A DNA stretch of 49,051 nt, taken from the NCBI GenBank assembly GCA_011525945.1, contig WYBJ01000203.1, forward strand, positions 1 through 49,051. Direction: 5' to 3'. Below the pieces are notes generated by a model. The model had not been told where the DNA came from. It ran no database searches and worked only from the letters and a program-made list of their open reading frames with translations. The first letter of the stretch is position 1. Every line of letters starts with the position of its first letter. Positions 1 to 7,344 of the stretch are shown piece after piece. The stretch comes from Burkholderiaceae bacterium (GTDB lineage: Bacteria > Pseudomonadota > Gammaproteobacteria > Burkholderiales > WYBJ01). The position numbers and the translations under genes were made by a program.

Positions 1-11
1 CATTCACTCGG

Positions 12-1202
12 TTATTCGATCACCTTGGATACCACTCCCGCCCCGACCGTTCTGCCGCCCTCGCGAATCGCAAATCGCAGCCCCTGCTCCATCGCTATGG
101 GCTGGATCAGACTCACCGTGATCGATACGTTGTCCCCAGGCATCACCATCTCGGTACCTTGCGGCAAATCCACCGACCCCGTCACATCGGTCGTGCGAAA
201 GTAAAACTGCGGCCGGTATCCATTGAAAAACGGCGTGTGCCGTCCACCCTCGTCCTTCGAGAGCACATACACCTCGGCCGCAAACTTCGTGTGCGGCGTG
301 ATCGACCCAGGCTTCGCCAACACCTGCCCGCGCTCCACCTCCTCGCGCTTGGTCCCACGCAGCAACACCCCAACGTTGTCCCCCGCCTGCCCCTGATCAA
401 GCAGCTTCCTGAACATCTCCACACCCGTGCACACCGTCTTCATCGTGGCCTTCAACCCCACGATCTCCAACTCATCTCCCACCTTCACGATCCCGCGCTC
501 CACACGACCCGTCACCACCGTGCCTCGGCCCGAAATCGTGAACACATCCTCGATCGGCATCAGAAACGTCCCGTCCACCGCACGCTTCGGATCGGGGATG
601 TAGCTGTCCAGCGCAGCCGCCAGCTTGTGGATCGACTTCACCCCAAGCTCCGTATCCTCTCCCTCCAGCGCCTTCAGCGCCGAACCCGTCACAATCGGCG
701 TGTCATCACCCGGAAACTCGTACTTCGACAACAGCTCCCGAACCTCCATCTCCACCAGCTCCAGAAGCTCCTTGTCGTCCACCATGTCGGCCTTGTTCAG
801 GTACACCACGATGTACGGCACACCCACCTGGCGCGCCAGCAAAATGTGCTCGCGCGTCTGCGGCATCGGCCCATCGGCGGCCGATACCACCAAAATCGCA
901 CCGTCCATCTGCGCCGCACCCGTGATCATGTTCTTGATGTAGTCCGCGTGACCAGGACAGTCCACGTGCGCGTAATGTCGCTTCACCGTCTCGTACTCCA
1001 CGTGCGCCGTGTTGATCGTGATCCCGCGCGCCTTCTCCTCCGGCGCCGAGTCAATCTGCGCATACGTCTTCGCCTCACCCCCAAACTGCTTGCTCAACAC
1101 CGTCGTGATCGCCGCCGTCAGCGTCGTCTTCCCATGGTCCACGTGACCAATCGTCCCTACATTCACGTGCGGCTTCGTACGCTCAAACTTCGCCCTGGCC
1201 AT
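12..1202 (-). CDS. tuf: Elongation factor Tu
   Basis: EF-Tu is the GTPase that delivers aminoacyl-tRNA to the ribosomal A site. The 396-residue product has the usual family length. It starts [20 protein letters not shown] and carries the P-loop GHVDHGKT, the switch II motif DCPGH, NKAD for guanine specificity, and the two C-terminal beta-barrel domains ending in VVSKVIE. It lies directly downstream of tRNA-Tyr, tRNA-Gly and tRNA-Thr on the same strand, the tRNA-tufB arrangement known from proteobacteria, so it is probably co-transcribed with them from the promoter at 1652-1680. Only 11 bp follow the stop inside the window. From known synteny I would expect tRNA-Trp, secE and nusG next, but that is outside. 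The identification is certain. Confidence 0.99.
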   Translation of the reverse strand: MARAKFERTKPHVNVGTIGHVDHGKTTLTAAITTVLSKQFGGEAKTYAQIDSAPEEKARGITINTAHVEYETVKRHYAHVDCPGHADYIKNMITGAAQMDGAILVVSAADGPMPQTREHILLARQVGVPYIVVYLNKADMVDDKELLELVEMEVRELLSKYEFPGDDTPIVTGSALKALEGEDTELGVKSIHKLAAALDSYIPDPKRAVDGTFLMPIEDVFTISGRGTVVTGRVERGIVKVGDELEIVGLKATMKTVCTGVEMFRKLLDQGQAGDNVGVLLRGTKREEVERGQVLAKPGSITPHTKFAAEVYVLSKDEGGRHTPFFNGYRPQFYFRTTDVTGSVDLPQGTEMVMPGDNVSITVSLIQPIAMEQGLRFAIREGGRTVGAGVVSKVIE

Positions 1203-1293
1203 CTTGTGCTCCGCTCAGTCGTCTTTTGTCGAGGCGCTCGTCAGTCGCCGGCTCCGTCCCGCAGGACTGCTGCCGAACGAATCCCGCATTCGC

Positions 1294-1368
<75 letters not shown>

Positions 1369-1414
1369 GTGGAAAACCCGTACCGGGTGATTGCCTGCCC
1401 GCGCCGCAAGGCGC

Positions 1415-1488
1415 TGGAGCGGGTGAAGGGAATCGAACCCTCGTCGTAAGCTTGGAAGGCTTCTGCTCTACCATTGAGCTACACCCGC
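1415..1488 (-). tRNA. tRNA-Gly (anticodon TCC)
   Basis: This 74-nt minus-strand cloverleaf has acceptor stem GCGGGTG paired with CACCCGC, discriminator T and an encoded CCA. The anticodon loop CTTCCAA gives anticodon TCC, and the T loop is GTTCGATTC. It is the middle gene of the tRNA-Tyr/Gly/Thr trio leading into tuf. Confidence 0.97.
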
Positions 1489-1544
1489 GCGTATGCGTAT
1501 CCATCCCCGGCCGATGCCACCCGCTCGTTAAAACCGGAGGCACC

Positions 1545-1629
<85 letters not shown>

Positions 1630-1651
1630 GGAATTCCTGACGAAACTGGCT

Positions 1652-1680
1652 ATTGTCTGGAGCCAGCGAGGGAGTGTCAA
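1652..1680 (-). promoter_or_regulatory. Sigma-70 promoter of the tRNA-Tyr/Gly/Thr-tuf operon
   Basis: On the minus strand a perfect -35 box TTGACA (1680-1675) is followed after 17 bp by the -10 box GACAAT (1657-1652). Transcription should begin a few bases downstream, just ahead of tRNA-Tyr at 1629. The perfect -35 and 17-bp spacing fit a strong stable-RNA promoter. No separate promoter for tuf was apparent in the short gap before it. Confidence 0.8.
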
Positions 1681-2299
1681 GCAAGTTGCGATCGTCTGCC
1701 CCATTGCCGCCCCCAGCCATGTGCGGACGCGGCACGTCTGCAACGCCGGGGTAAAGCGGCCGCAGCGGCCGGATCGCGGCGCTTGCACACCCGGGCGCGC
1801 CTTGCTTCGTTCCGATCCCGCGTGCGCAGAACGGCGTGAACCGCGTCGACGATTGCCCGGTGCTGGACTCGGTCGGGGCAACGATCAAGATGGCCGAGTC
1901 GCTGGTCGATCTGCGCCGCAACTGCGGCATGATGGCGAGCCGTAAAGGCTATTTCCGCCGCCGGATGGCGGCACCGCGGGTAGAAGAGTTGCTGCACTTC
2001 TACGGGCTTGACCGGCACACCCCGACTGCCTGACTGGGCTCTTGCAGCGCGCGCGATGATCTGCTCGCCGGTCACGACGCGCCGGTCGCAGGCTTACAAA
2101 CTGTTACGACTTCTCAACGGCCAATGCCGCCATCGCGCGCATAATCGCCGCATCGGGTTTCGCGGGCATCGATCGTGCACCCTTACCATCCGGCTTGTGC
2201 CGCGGATGCGAACGCTCGGCACGAGCACATACGGCGTCCGGCGAGCGCTCGGCGAGCTGGGACAGACGCATGCTTGCACCGATGAAGGGGCAGTACCTC
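1681..2299. other. Intergenic region between the tuf operon promoter and an exported-protein gene
   Basis: This 619-bp stretch separates the minus-strand tRNA-tuf promoter from the first plus-strand gene at 2300. The only candidate gene is the weak 65-codon frame at 1836-2033. I see no tRNA, clear hairpin terminator or repeat here. The promoter for the genes at 2300 and 2696 should lie near its right end, but I found no convincing -35/-10 pair. Confidence 0.5.
1836..2033 (+). CDS. Possible small hypothetical protein (65 aa)
   Basis: An ATG-started 65-codon frame has mostly G or C at third codon positions, like the real genes around it. It encodes a basic helical-looking peptide with a Met/Arg-rich centre (CGMMASRKGYFRRRM). 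I do not recognise a family. There is no clear Shine-Dalgarno sequence upstream and no operon partner. It could equally be a chance open frame in GC-rich spacer. The third-position composition is the only positive evidence. Confidence 0.35.
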   Translation: MNRVDDCPVLDSVGATIKMAESLVDLRRNCGMMASRKGYFRRRMAAPRVEELLHFYGLDRHTPTA

Positions 2300-2692
2300 A
2301 TGCGATCGTCGAAACATTTCCTCATCGGGCTCGTCGCACTGACGGCAGTGCTAGCGAGCGCCAGCGCTTGGCCGCATGGCAGCCGCGGCTATTACCGTCA
2401 CGGCTACTGGTATGGCCCGCGAGTTGACCTCGGCTTCGTTGCCGGTGCACCGCTGTGGTACCCCGGCCCGGTATTTTCGTATCCCTATCCCTATCCCTAT
2501 CCCTACGCGTATCCGCCCGCGATCGTCGTCCCGCCCGCGCCACGCGTCTACATCGAACGGGATGCCCGAGTCACGCAGGAAAGCGCCCCCGGTTATTGGT
2601 ATTACTGCCGCGAATCGAACACCTACTACCCCTATGTCAAGGAATGCGGCCAGCCGTGGGAGCGCGTGCCCGCGCAGCCGCGGAACCCTTGA
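2300..2692 (+). CDS. Small exported protein with YP repeats
   Basis: The ATG at 2300 is preferred over upstream ATGs because AAGGGG lies about 9 bases before it and the product then begins with a clean signal peptide (basic MRSSKH, hydrophobic core, cleavage near ASA). The mature ~107 residues are rich in Tyr, Pro and Gly. A YPYPYPYPYAYP run sits near residues 60-72, and the C-terminal motif WYYCRESNTYYPYVKECGQP matches, from memory, a widespread proteobacterial family of exported proteins with two conserved Cys of unknown function. The two Cys may form a periplasmic disulfide. The lipoprotein gene at 2696 starts 3 bp after the stop, so the two are probably co-transcribed and both act at the envelope. 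Confidence 0.8.
   Translation: MRSSKHFLIGLVALTAVLASASAWPHGSRGYYRHGYWYGPRVDLGFVAGAPLWYPGPVFSYPYPYPYPYAYPPAIVVPPAPRVYIERDARVTQESAPGYWYYCRESNTYYPYVKECGQPWERVPAQPRNP
2480..2503 (+). repeat. In-frame hexanucleotide repeat (TATCCC)x4
   Basis: Four perfect TATCCC units, followed by the degenerate units TACGCG and TATCCG, encode the Tyr-Pro run of the exported protein. Because the unit is six bases, slippage would add or remove Tyr-Pro pairs without shifting the frame. Confidence 0.9.
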
Positions 2693-2695
2693 GCC

Positions 2696-3304
2696 ATGAT
2701 GAGCCGCCACCGCCTGGTGCTCGCAGCTTGCTTGCTCTTGCTCGGCGGCTGCGTGACATTCCCCAGTGGTCCAAGCGTCATGGCACTGCCTGGTAGTCAC
2801 CTGAGCTTCGATCAGTTCCGCGCCGATGACCAAGCCTGTCGCTCGTTCGCTTCGCAAAGTATCGGCGGTCAGGATGCGCAGCAAGCCGCGATCGACAGCG
2901 GTGTAACCAGTGCGGTGGTCGGCACGGCAATCGGCGCGCTCGCCGGCGCGGCCATCAACGGAAGTCGCGGTGCCGGAGTCGGCGCCGGAACCGGGCTGCT
3001 GTTCGGCTCCGCAGTCGGCGCCAGCGCAGCCGGCACGTCCGGGCGCGCGCTGCAGCAACGCTACGATACAGGCTATATCCAGTGCATGTATGCGAAGGGC
3101 CATAAAGTCCCGGTTGCGGGTCAATTCACATCTTCACCACGTCGATCGACTCCGCCACCCGGGACATACGCCCCACCGCCGCCACCGGGCACGTACGCTC
3201 CACCGCCGCCTTCCGGGACATACGCCCCGCCGCCCGCACCGGGTACTTACGCCGCTCCCCCGCCGCTGGGGGCCCAGGCGCCACTAATCTCGCCAAGTCG
3301 CTGA
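2696..3304 (+). CDS. Glycine-zipper lipoprotein with PPPGTYA repeats
   Basis: The 202-residue product has a lipoprotein signal peptide whose lipobox LGGC places the lipidated Cys at residue 19. Residues ~68-115 form a Gly/Ala-rich double hydrophobic stretch with GxxxG spacing, the glycine-zipper type seen in outer-membrane lipoproteins such as the YMGG group. The C-terminus (~152-190) holds four 9-residue repeats of the type PPPGTYAPP, probably an extended, flexible periplasmic tail. A second ATG lies one codon after the first. The gene follows the exported protein at 2300 by 3 bp. A structural or envelope-stress role is plausible but not shown. A membrane-inserting oligomeric role is inferred only from the zipper. 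Confidence 0.85.
   Translation: MMSRHRLVLAACLLLLGGCVTFPSGPSVMALPGSHLSFDQFRADDQACRSFASQSIGGQDAQQAAIDSGVTSAVVGTAIGALAGAAINGSRGAGVGAGTGLLFGSAVGASAAGTSGRALQQRYDTGYIQCMYAKGHKVPVAGQFTSSPRRSTPPPGTYAPPPPPGTYAPPPPSGTYAPPPAPGTYAAPPPLGAQAPLISPSR
3152..3259 (+). repeat. 27-bp tandem repeat, about four units, in the lipoprotein tail
   Basis: GTYA recurs at residues 156, 165, 174 and 183, that is every 27 bp, with proline-rich linkers between. The nucleotide units are similar but not identical (ccgccaccgggcacgtacgc against ccgccttccgggacatacgc). The repeat is in frame, so copy-number change would only alter tail length. Confidence 0.85.
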
Positions 3305-3353
3305 TTCGACGTGAATCGATCTCGCCGGCTCGCGGACGTGCGAGCGCGCAAGC

Positions 3354-3382
3354 TTGACACTGGGCGCGCCTGGGCTTATTGA
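3354..3382 (+). promoter_or_regulatory. Candidate promoter for the membrane protein at 3462
   Basis: A perfect TTGACA at 3354-3359 is followed after 17 bp by a weak TATTGA (3377-3382) in an unusually AT-rich stretch, about 80 bp upstream of the start at 3462. The -35 is strong and the -10 poor, so this is tentative. Confidence 0.4.
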
Positions 3383-3461
3383 GTAATAAACGAATCATCC
3401 TCGAGCCACCGGGCAAAGCGTGCGCAACGCACGCATTCGCACCGAACAAGCGGAAAGCACA

Positions 3462-3893
3462 ATGGCGATGCGAGCGACCACGGTCGTACTGCTGCTGTTC
3501 GGTCTTTGCATCGGCAGCGGCAGCATGGCACTCGGTGCCTATCTGGCATCCGGCAACAATGGCTGGCATTCCGCGTTGTGGTTTTCCGTGGTCGGATTGG
3601 TCGCAGCGCCTTTGAGCACCACGTCGTGGAGTTCCCGGCGCAGCAAGCGCAGAACAGTCATGGCCGGCATCGCGCTCGTGCTGGGCATCGCGGCGAATAT
3701 GGGCCTCCTGCTCGACATCAGCAGCGAGAGTTCGCAGATCACGCTGGCCTGGTCTCAGGTTCCGCTCGCCGTTGCGGCCTGGCTGGTGCTCTGGCTGTCA
3801 TGGCAGGCAGCCGCACTGCTGCGGCTGATCATGTTCGAGCCGCACACGACCAGACGGCGGCTATCCAGGGGCCACCGGGAGGACAATCACTGA
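3462..3893 (+). CDS. Small integral membrane protein, four predicted helices
   Basis: Starting at the ATG at 3462 (an in-frame upstream ATG at 3420 gives an implausible charged N-terminus), the product is 143 residues. It has hydrophobic segments at about 5-27, 35-50, 66-84 and 98-122, separated by short loops, with an Arg cluster RRSKRR around residues 59-64 and a basic, hydrophilic C-terminus. I do not recognise the family. It faces the Old Yellow Enzyme gene tail to tail, with 18 bp between the stops, so it is not part of that operon. A promoter candidate lies at 3354-3382. Confidence 0.7.
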   Translation: MAMRATTVVLLLFGLCIGSGSMALGAYLASGNNGWHSALWFSVVGLVAAPLSTTSWSSRRSKRRTVMAGIALVLGIAANMGLLLDISSESSQITLAWSQVPLAVAAWLVLWLSWQAAALLRLIMFEPHTTRRRLSRGHREDNH

Positions 3894-3911
3894 CCAGCCG
3901 CGGACTTGCGG

Positions 3912-5018
3912 CTAGTCGCGGCGCACGAGCTCCGCGGCAGGCGACCACACCTTCGGATGGCAGCGCTGGTATTGCGGCGCGAAGTAAGTCTCGTCACCAA
4001 GCTCGATGGCGGCATGCCAGGCCCAGCGCGGATCGAACAGAAAGGCGCGCGCGATGGCAACGTAATCGGCTCGACCTGCGGCGAGAATCGCTTCGGCTTG
4101 CCGCGCCCGCGCAATCAGCCCGACCGCCCCGGTTGTGATCGCCGTGGCGCGCCTGACCGCGTCTGCGAACGGCACCTGATATCCCGGTCCGGTCGGAACC
4201 TTGGCCTCAGGCACGACTCCGCCTCCGGAAATCGTGACGAAATCGCAACCGCGAGCCTTCAACTCGCGCGCGTACACGACTGCGTCGTCCGGGCACCACC
4301 CGCCCGGCGCGTAGTGCGAGCCAGGAATACGCGCGCCGAGTGCACGCTCGCGCGGCCAGATTTCGCGCACGGCTTCGAACACTTGCAATGGAAAGCGCAT
4401 GCGGTTGGCGAGACTGCCGCCGAAGGCGTCGTCGCGACGATTCGCCAGCGGCGAGAGGAACTCGTCCAGCAGGTAGCCGTGCGCGGAGTGAATCTCGATC
4501 AGATCGAAACCCACACGCAACGCACGCCGCGCGGAAGCCACGAAGGCGTCTCGAATCGCCGCCATGCCGGCTTCATCCAGCGCCTTGGGCGTATGCCAGC
4601 CGGGCGCGTATGCGAGAGCGGACGGTGCGACCGTCTCCCACGCGCCGTCATCGCTTCGCAGTGATCCGCGCCCTTCCCAAGGCCGCTGCGACGAACCCTT
4701 ACGCCCGGCGTGCGCGAGTTGGATACCGAGCTTTATCGGGGAGGCCGAACGGCACGCCGCGACGATGCGGCTCAACGCCGCCTCGTTGTCGTCGCACCAC
4801 AGGCCGGCGCAACCCGGCGAGATGCGACCCTGCGCGCTCACGTGCGTAGCCTCGAACGTGAGCAGCCCCGCACCCGACAGTGACAATCCCATGAGATGCT
4901 GAAGGTGCCAGTCGTTGCAGGTACCATCGCGCGCGCTGTACTGGCACATCGGCGATATCGTCACGCGGTTGGCGATCTCGATGCCGCCAAGCGCGAGCGG
5001 TGAAAATAGCAAGCTCAT
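3912..5018 (-). CDS. Old Yellow Enzyme, YqjM/XenA type NAD(P)H:flavin oxidoreductase
   Basis: Flavin (FMN) ene-reductase that uses NAD(P)H to reduce activated C=C bonds, nitro groups or similar electrophiles. With the ATG at 5018 the product is 368 residues and aligns well, from memory, with XenA and YqjM. PMCQYSA places the redox-tuning Cys at 25 and Tyr at 27, LGIQLAHAGRK contacts FMN, and the substrate-anion ligands HSAH are at 176 and 179. The in-frame ATG 33 bp upstream would add 11 residues that the family does not have. It is the last gene of a minus-strand set (dehydratase, binding protein, anion transporter, reductase), 48 bp after the transporter, which suggests reduction of an unsaturated intermediate derived from the transported acid. 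The exact substrate is unknown. Confidence 0.93.
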   Translation of the reverse strand: MSLLFSPLALGGIEIANRVTISPMCQYSARDGTCNDWHLQHLMGLSLSGAGLLTFEATHVSAQGRISPGCAGLWCDDNEAALSRIVAACRSASPIKLGIQLAHAGRKGSSQRPWEGRGSLRSDDGAWETVAPSALAYAPGWHTPKALDEAGMAAIRDAFVASARRALRVGFDLIEIHSAHGYLLDEFLSPLANRRDDAFGGSLANRMRFPLQVFEAVREIWPRERALGARIPGSHYAPGGWCPDDAVVYARELKARGCDFVTISGGGVVPEAKVPTGPGYQVPFADAVRRATAITTGAVGLIARARQAEAILAAGRADYVAIARAFLFDPRWAWHAAIELGDETYFAPQYQRCHPKVWSPAAELVRRD

Positions 5019-5066
5019 TCGCGGTCCTCGCAGCGACCCGCCTGCCGGCACCCGCCCGCAGCGCGC

Positions 5067-6449
5067 CTATGTCTTCGGCATCGCATCGAAGTAGCCAATG
5101 AAACGCCACCAGAGATAGTTCAGCGGCAGCAGCACCAGAATGCTTGGCAGCGCGACCAACAAAGTATAGCGAGCGGCCGCGCGAAAGCCTATGCCGGCCA
5201 ACTGCATCCCGACCACCAGCGGCGGCACGGCATAGGGGAGCACGATATTGGAGAATCCGAGTGCCGCCGTCATGATGGCGGCCTCGAGCGACCAGCCGCT
5301 GGCCCCAGCGATCTGCTCCGCGAGCGGGGCCATCACCCCGGGCTGAGCGGGGTTGGTCGTCGCCATGCAGGCAATCGTCGCCGCGATGGCAAGCAGCATG
5401 AAATTGCGAAAATCCTCGCCCGCCTCAAGCGCGAGCGCCGGCAGCACCAACGCACCCAGCGCATTGCTGGTGCCGGTCTGGGTCACCACCGCACCGAGGC
5501 CCAGTACCGCGCCAATATAAAAATACGGGCCGTACTTGATATTGTCGTTGAACGCGCTCAGCGGCATGACGCCCACGCGAGGCAGCATGACCGCAAGCCC
5601 CGCCGCCAGCGCGATCCAGCCGGGACGGATACCGTGCATGGCGTCGCTTGCCCACAGCGCCAGCGCCGCGAGCAGGATGATCGACAAGCGCTTCTCCGCT
5701 GCGCTCATGGGCACGCCCCGGGCGAGGGCGACTGTGCGCTCGATGCGTGCGGGAAAAATCCAGCACGCGGCGGCGACAATCAACGGTATCTTGGCAAAGC
5801 CGAGCACGGGAAACTGGACCCAGAGATACTGACCGTATTCGAGATGAATGCCGAACACGGCCTCGGCGGCACCGGCCAGCGCGAGGTTCGGCGCGCTCGC
5901 CGGCAGCACGCTTGTGCCGATCTGGAAGGTCGCCGAAATCGCGGCGAGGACGAGCCCGGTGTGACCGGGGCTGCCGACCGGGAAGCCGACGTGGCGCGCC
6001 AATCCGGAGATGATCGGAACGAGCAGTAGCACGCGCCCGAGTGTAGCCGGCATGACGAAGCACAGCGCCGTCCCCACCGCCACGGTCGCGCCGACGAGCA
6101 ACGGATACGAGCGGGTAAAGCGGCCAAGCAGCGCGAGTGCGAAACGCTCGCCGAGTCCGGTGGCGCGCACGGCCTCGGCGATGAAGAGCCCGCCCAGAAC
6201 CAGCCACAACGTCCCCGAGGTGAAACCCGAGAAAACGACGCTGGCCGGTGCGACTTCGGTCAGCACGGCGAGCAGCAGAAAGATGAGGCCCGTGATGTGC
6301 TCGGGCAGCCCCTGAGTGGCCCACATGCCGACGGCAAACACGACCAGACCTGTCGTGCGCATGACCACGGCGGCAACGCCTGGGGGCGGTGGCGCGAAGA
6401 AGATCACCACCGCAACGAGCACGATCACGGCCTTGAGCGCAGTACGCAT
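5067..6449 (-). CDS. SLC13/DASS-family anion transporter
   Basis: This 460-residue, very hydrophobic protein has about 11-13 membrane segments. It carries the repeated hairpin features of the divalent anion:Na+ symporter group, including ISATFQIGTSVLPASAPNLAL near the middle and TTNPAQPGVMAPL in the second half, which correspond to the substrate-binding loops of CitT/VcINDY-like carriers. It should import a di- or tricarboxylate or a related anion across the inner membrane. Its start lies 12 bp after the stop of the ModA-like binding protein and its stop 48 bp before the reductase gene, so it belongs to that operon. I cannot tell the substrate or the coupling ion. Confidence 0.88.
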   Translation of the reverse strand: MRTALKAVIVLVAVVIFFAPPPPGVAAVVMRTTGLVVFAVGMWATQGLPEHITGLIFLLLAVLTEVAPASVVFSGFTSGTLWLVLGGLFIAEAVRATGLGERFALALLGRFTRSYPLLVGATVAVGTALCFVMPATLGRVLLLVPIISGLARHVGFPVGSPGHTGLVLAAISATFQIGTSVLPASAPNLALAGAAEAVFGIHLEYGQYLWVQFPVLGFAKIPLIVAAACWIFPARIERTVALARGVPMSAAEKRLSIILLAALALWASDAMHGIRPGWIALAAGLAVMLPRVGVMPLSAFNDNIKYGPYFYIGAVLGLGAVVTQTGTSNALGALVLPALALEAGEDFRNFMLLAIAATIACMATTNPAQPGVMAPLAEQIAGASGWSLEAAIMTAALGFSNIVLPYAVPPLVVGMQLAGIGFRAAARYTLLVALPSILVLLPLNYLWWRFIGYFDAMPKT

Positions 6450-6461
6450 GCAAATTCCCGC

Positions 6462-7274
6462 CTAGCGATCTCCGGCGGATTTGGTCTGATCGATCGGCAG
6501 GTAGCCCGTCTTGCGGAACAACGCCTGCGACTCGGGTAGGCGCAGGTGTGCAATGAAAGCGCGTGCGAGCTCCGCATTGGCCGACGTGCGAACGACCGCG
6601 GCTGCATACGCGATGCCTTCTGTGCGAGGCTCTGTAATCGGCCCCAGCAACGCAATGCCCGGCACGGATGCGAGCTCGCTCATCGCGCCTACACCCACAT
6701 CCGCCCTGCCGGCCGCGACGCGGGTGCCGACCTCGTGCGCATCGACGACAAAACGCGTCCTCTCCCGCAGCTGCTCCGTGAGCCCGAGTCTCTCGAACAA
6801 CTGCGCCGCCTGAGCGCCGCCCGGAACGCCGAGGCTTGCATCCGGCACCACCAGAACGTGCGCCCGCTGCAGTACGGCAGCGAGCGCGATCGGATCGCGA
6901 ATGTCAGGCACGGCCTCGCCCGCGGGCAGCGCGAGCGCGAGGGCGCTGCGCACGAGCGGCACACGGCTGCCCTCGATGCCGCGCCCGAGGCGTATCAGCG
7001 CATCGATGCCGTGCGCCGTGCCGATGACGACATCTGCACGCTCGCCGGTCGCGATACGCTTGTGCACAGCCGCCACGGATGCAAATACGAACTCGATCCG
7101 GTGCCGGCCTGCGCGCGCGAACTGCCGCGCCGATTCCACGACCGGCGTGCGCAAGGCGCTCGGACACAGTACGCGAACCTCCGCCGCCAGCGCCGCCGGG
7201 CACCCTGCCAGTGTCCCAACGGCCAGCGCCAGCGCGGCCGCGCGAAATCGCGCGCGGACCGCGTTCGCCCGCAT
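6462..7274 (-). CDS. ModA-like periplasmic substrate-binding protein
   Basis: The ATG at 7274 gives a 270-residue protein with a signal peptide (MRANAVRARFRAAALALAVG, cleavage near ALAAEV). The much longer open frame upstream has a low-complexity, non-coding-like N-terminus and was rejected. The mature part has the type 2 periplasmic binding fold: EVRVLCPSALRTPVVE at the start, RADVVIGTAHGIDALIRLGR, and AAGRADVGVGAMSE. This resembles ModA and the solitary anion-binding proteins common in Burkholderiales-type genomes. No ABC permease or ATPase is nearby. It may feed or sense the substrate of the SLC13 carrier, which starts 12 bp downstream. Direct cooperation with that carrier is only an inference. 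Confidence 0.82.
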   Translation of the reverse strand: MRANAVRARFRAAALALAVGTLAGCPAALAAEVRVLCPSALRTPVVESARQFARAGRHRIEFVFASVAAVHKRIATGERADVVIGTAHGIDALIRLGRGIEGSRVPLVRSALALALPAGEAVPDIRDPIALAAVLQRAHVLVVPDASLGVPGGAQAAQLFERLGLTEQLRERTRFVVDAHEVGTRVAAGRADVGVGAMSELASVPGIALLGPITEPRTEGIAYAAAVVRTSANAELARAFIAHLRLPESQALFRKTGYLPIDQTKSAGDR

Positions 7275-7344
7275 GCAGAAGATCGGGCTTGAGCCCGGGC
7301 AACGGTGCCGCAAAGAAAACGTGGTCCCCTCCCGACGTGACCAA

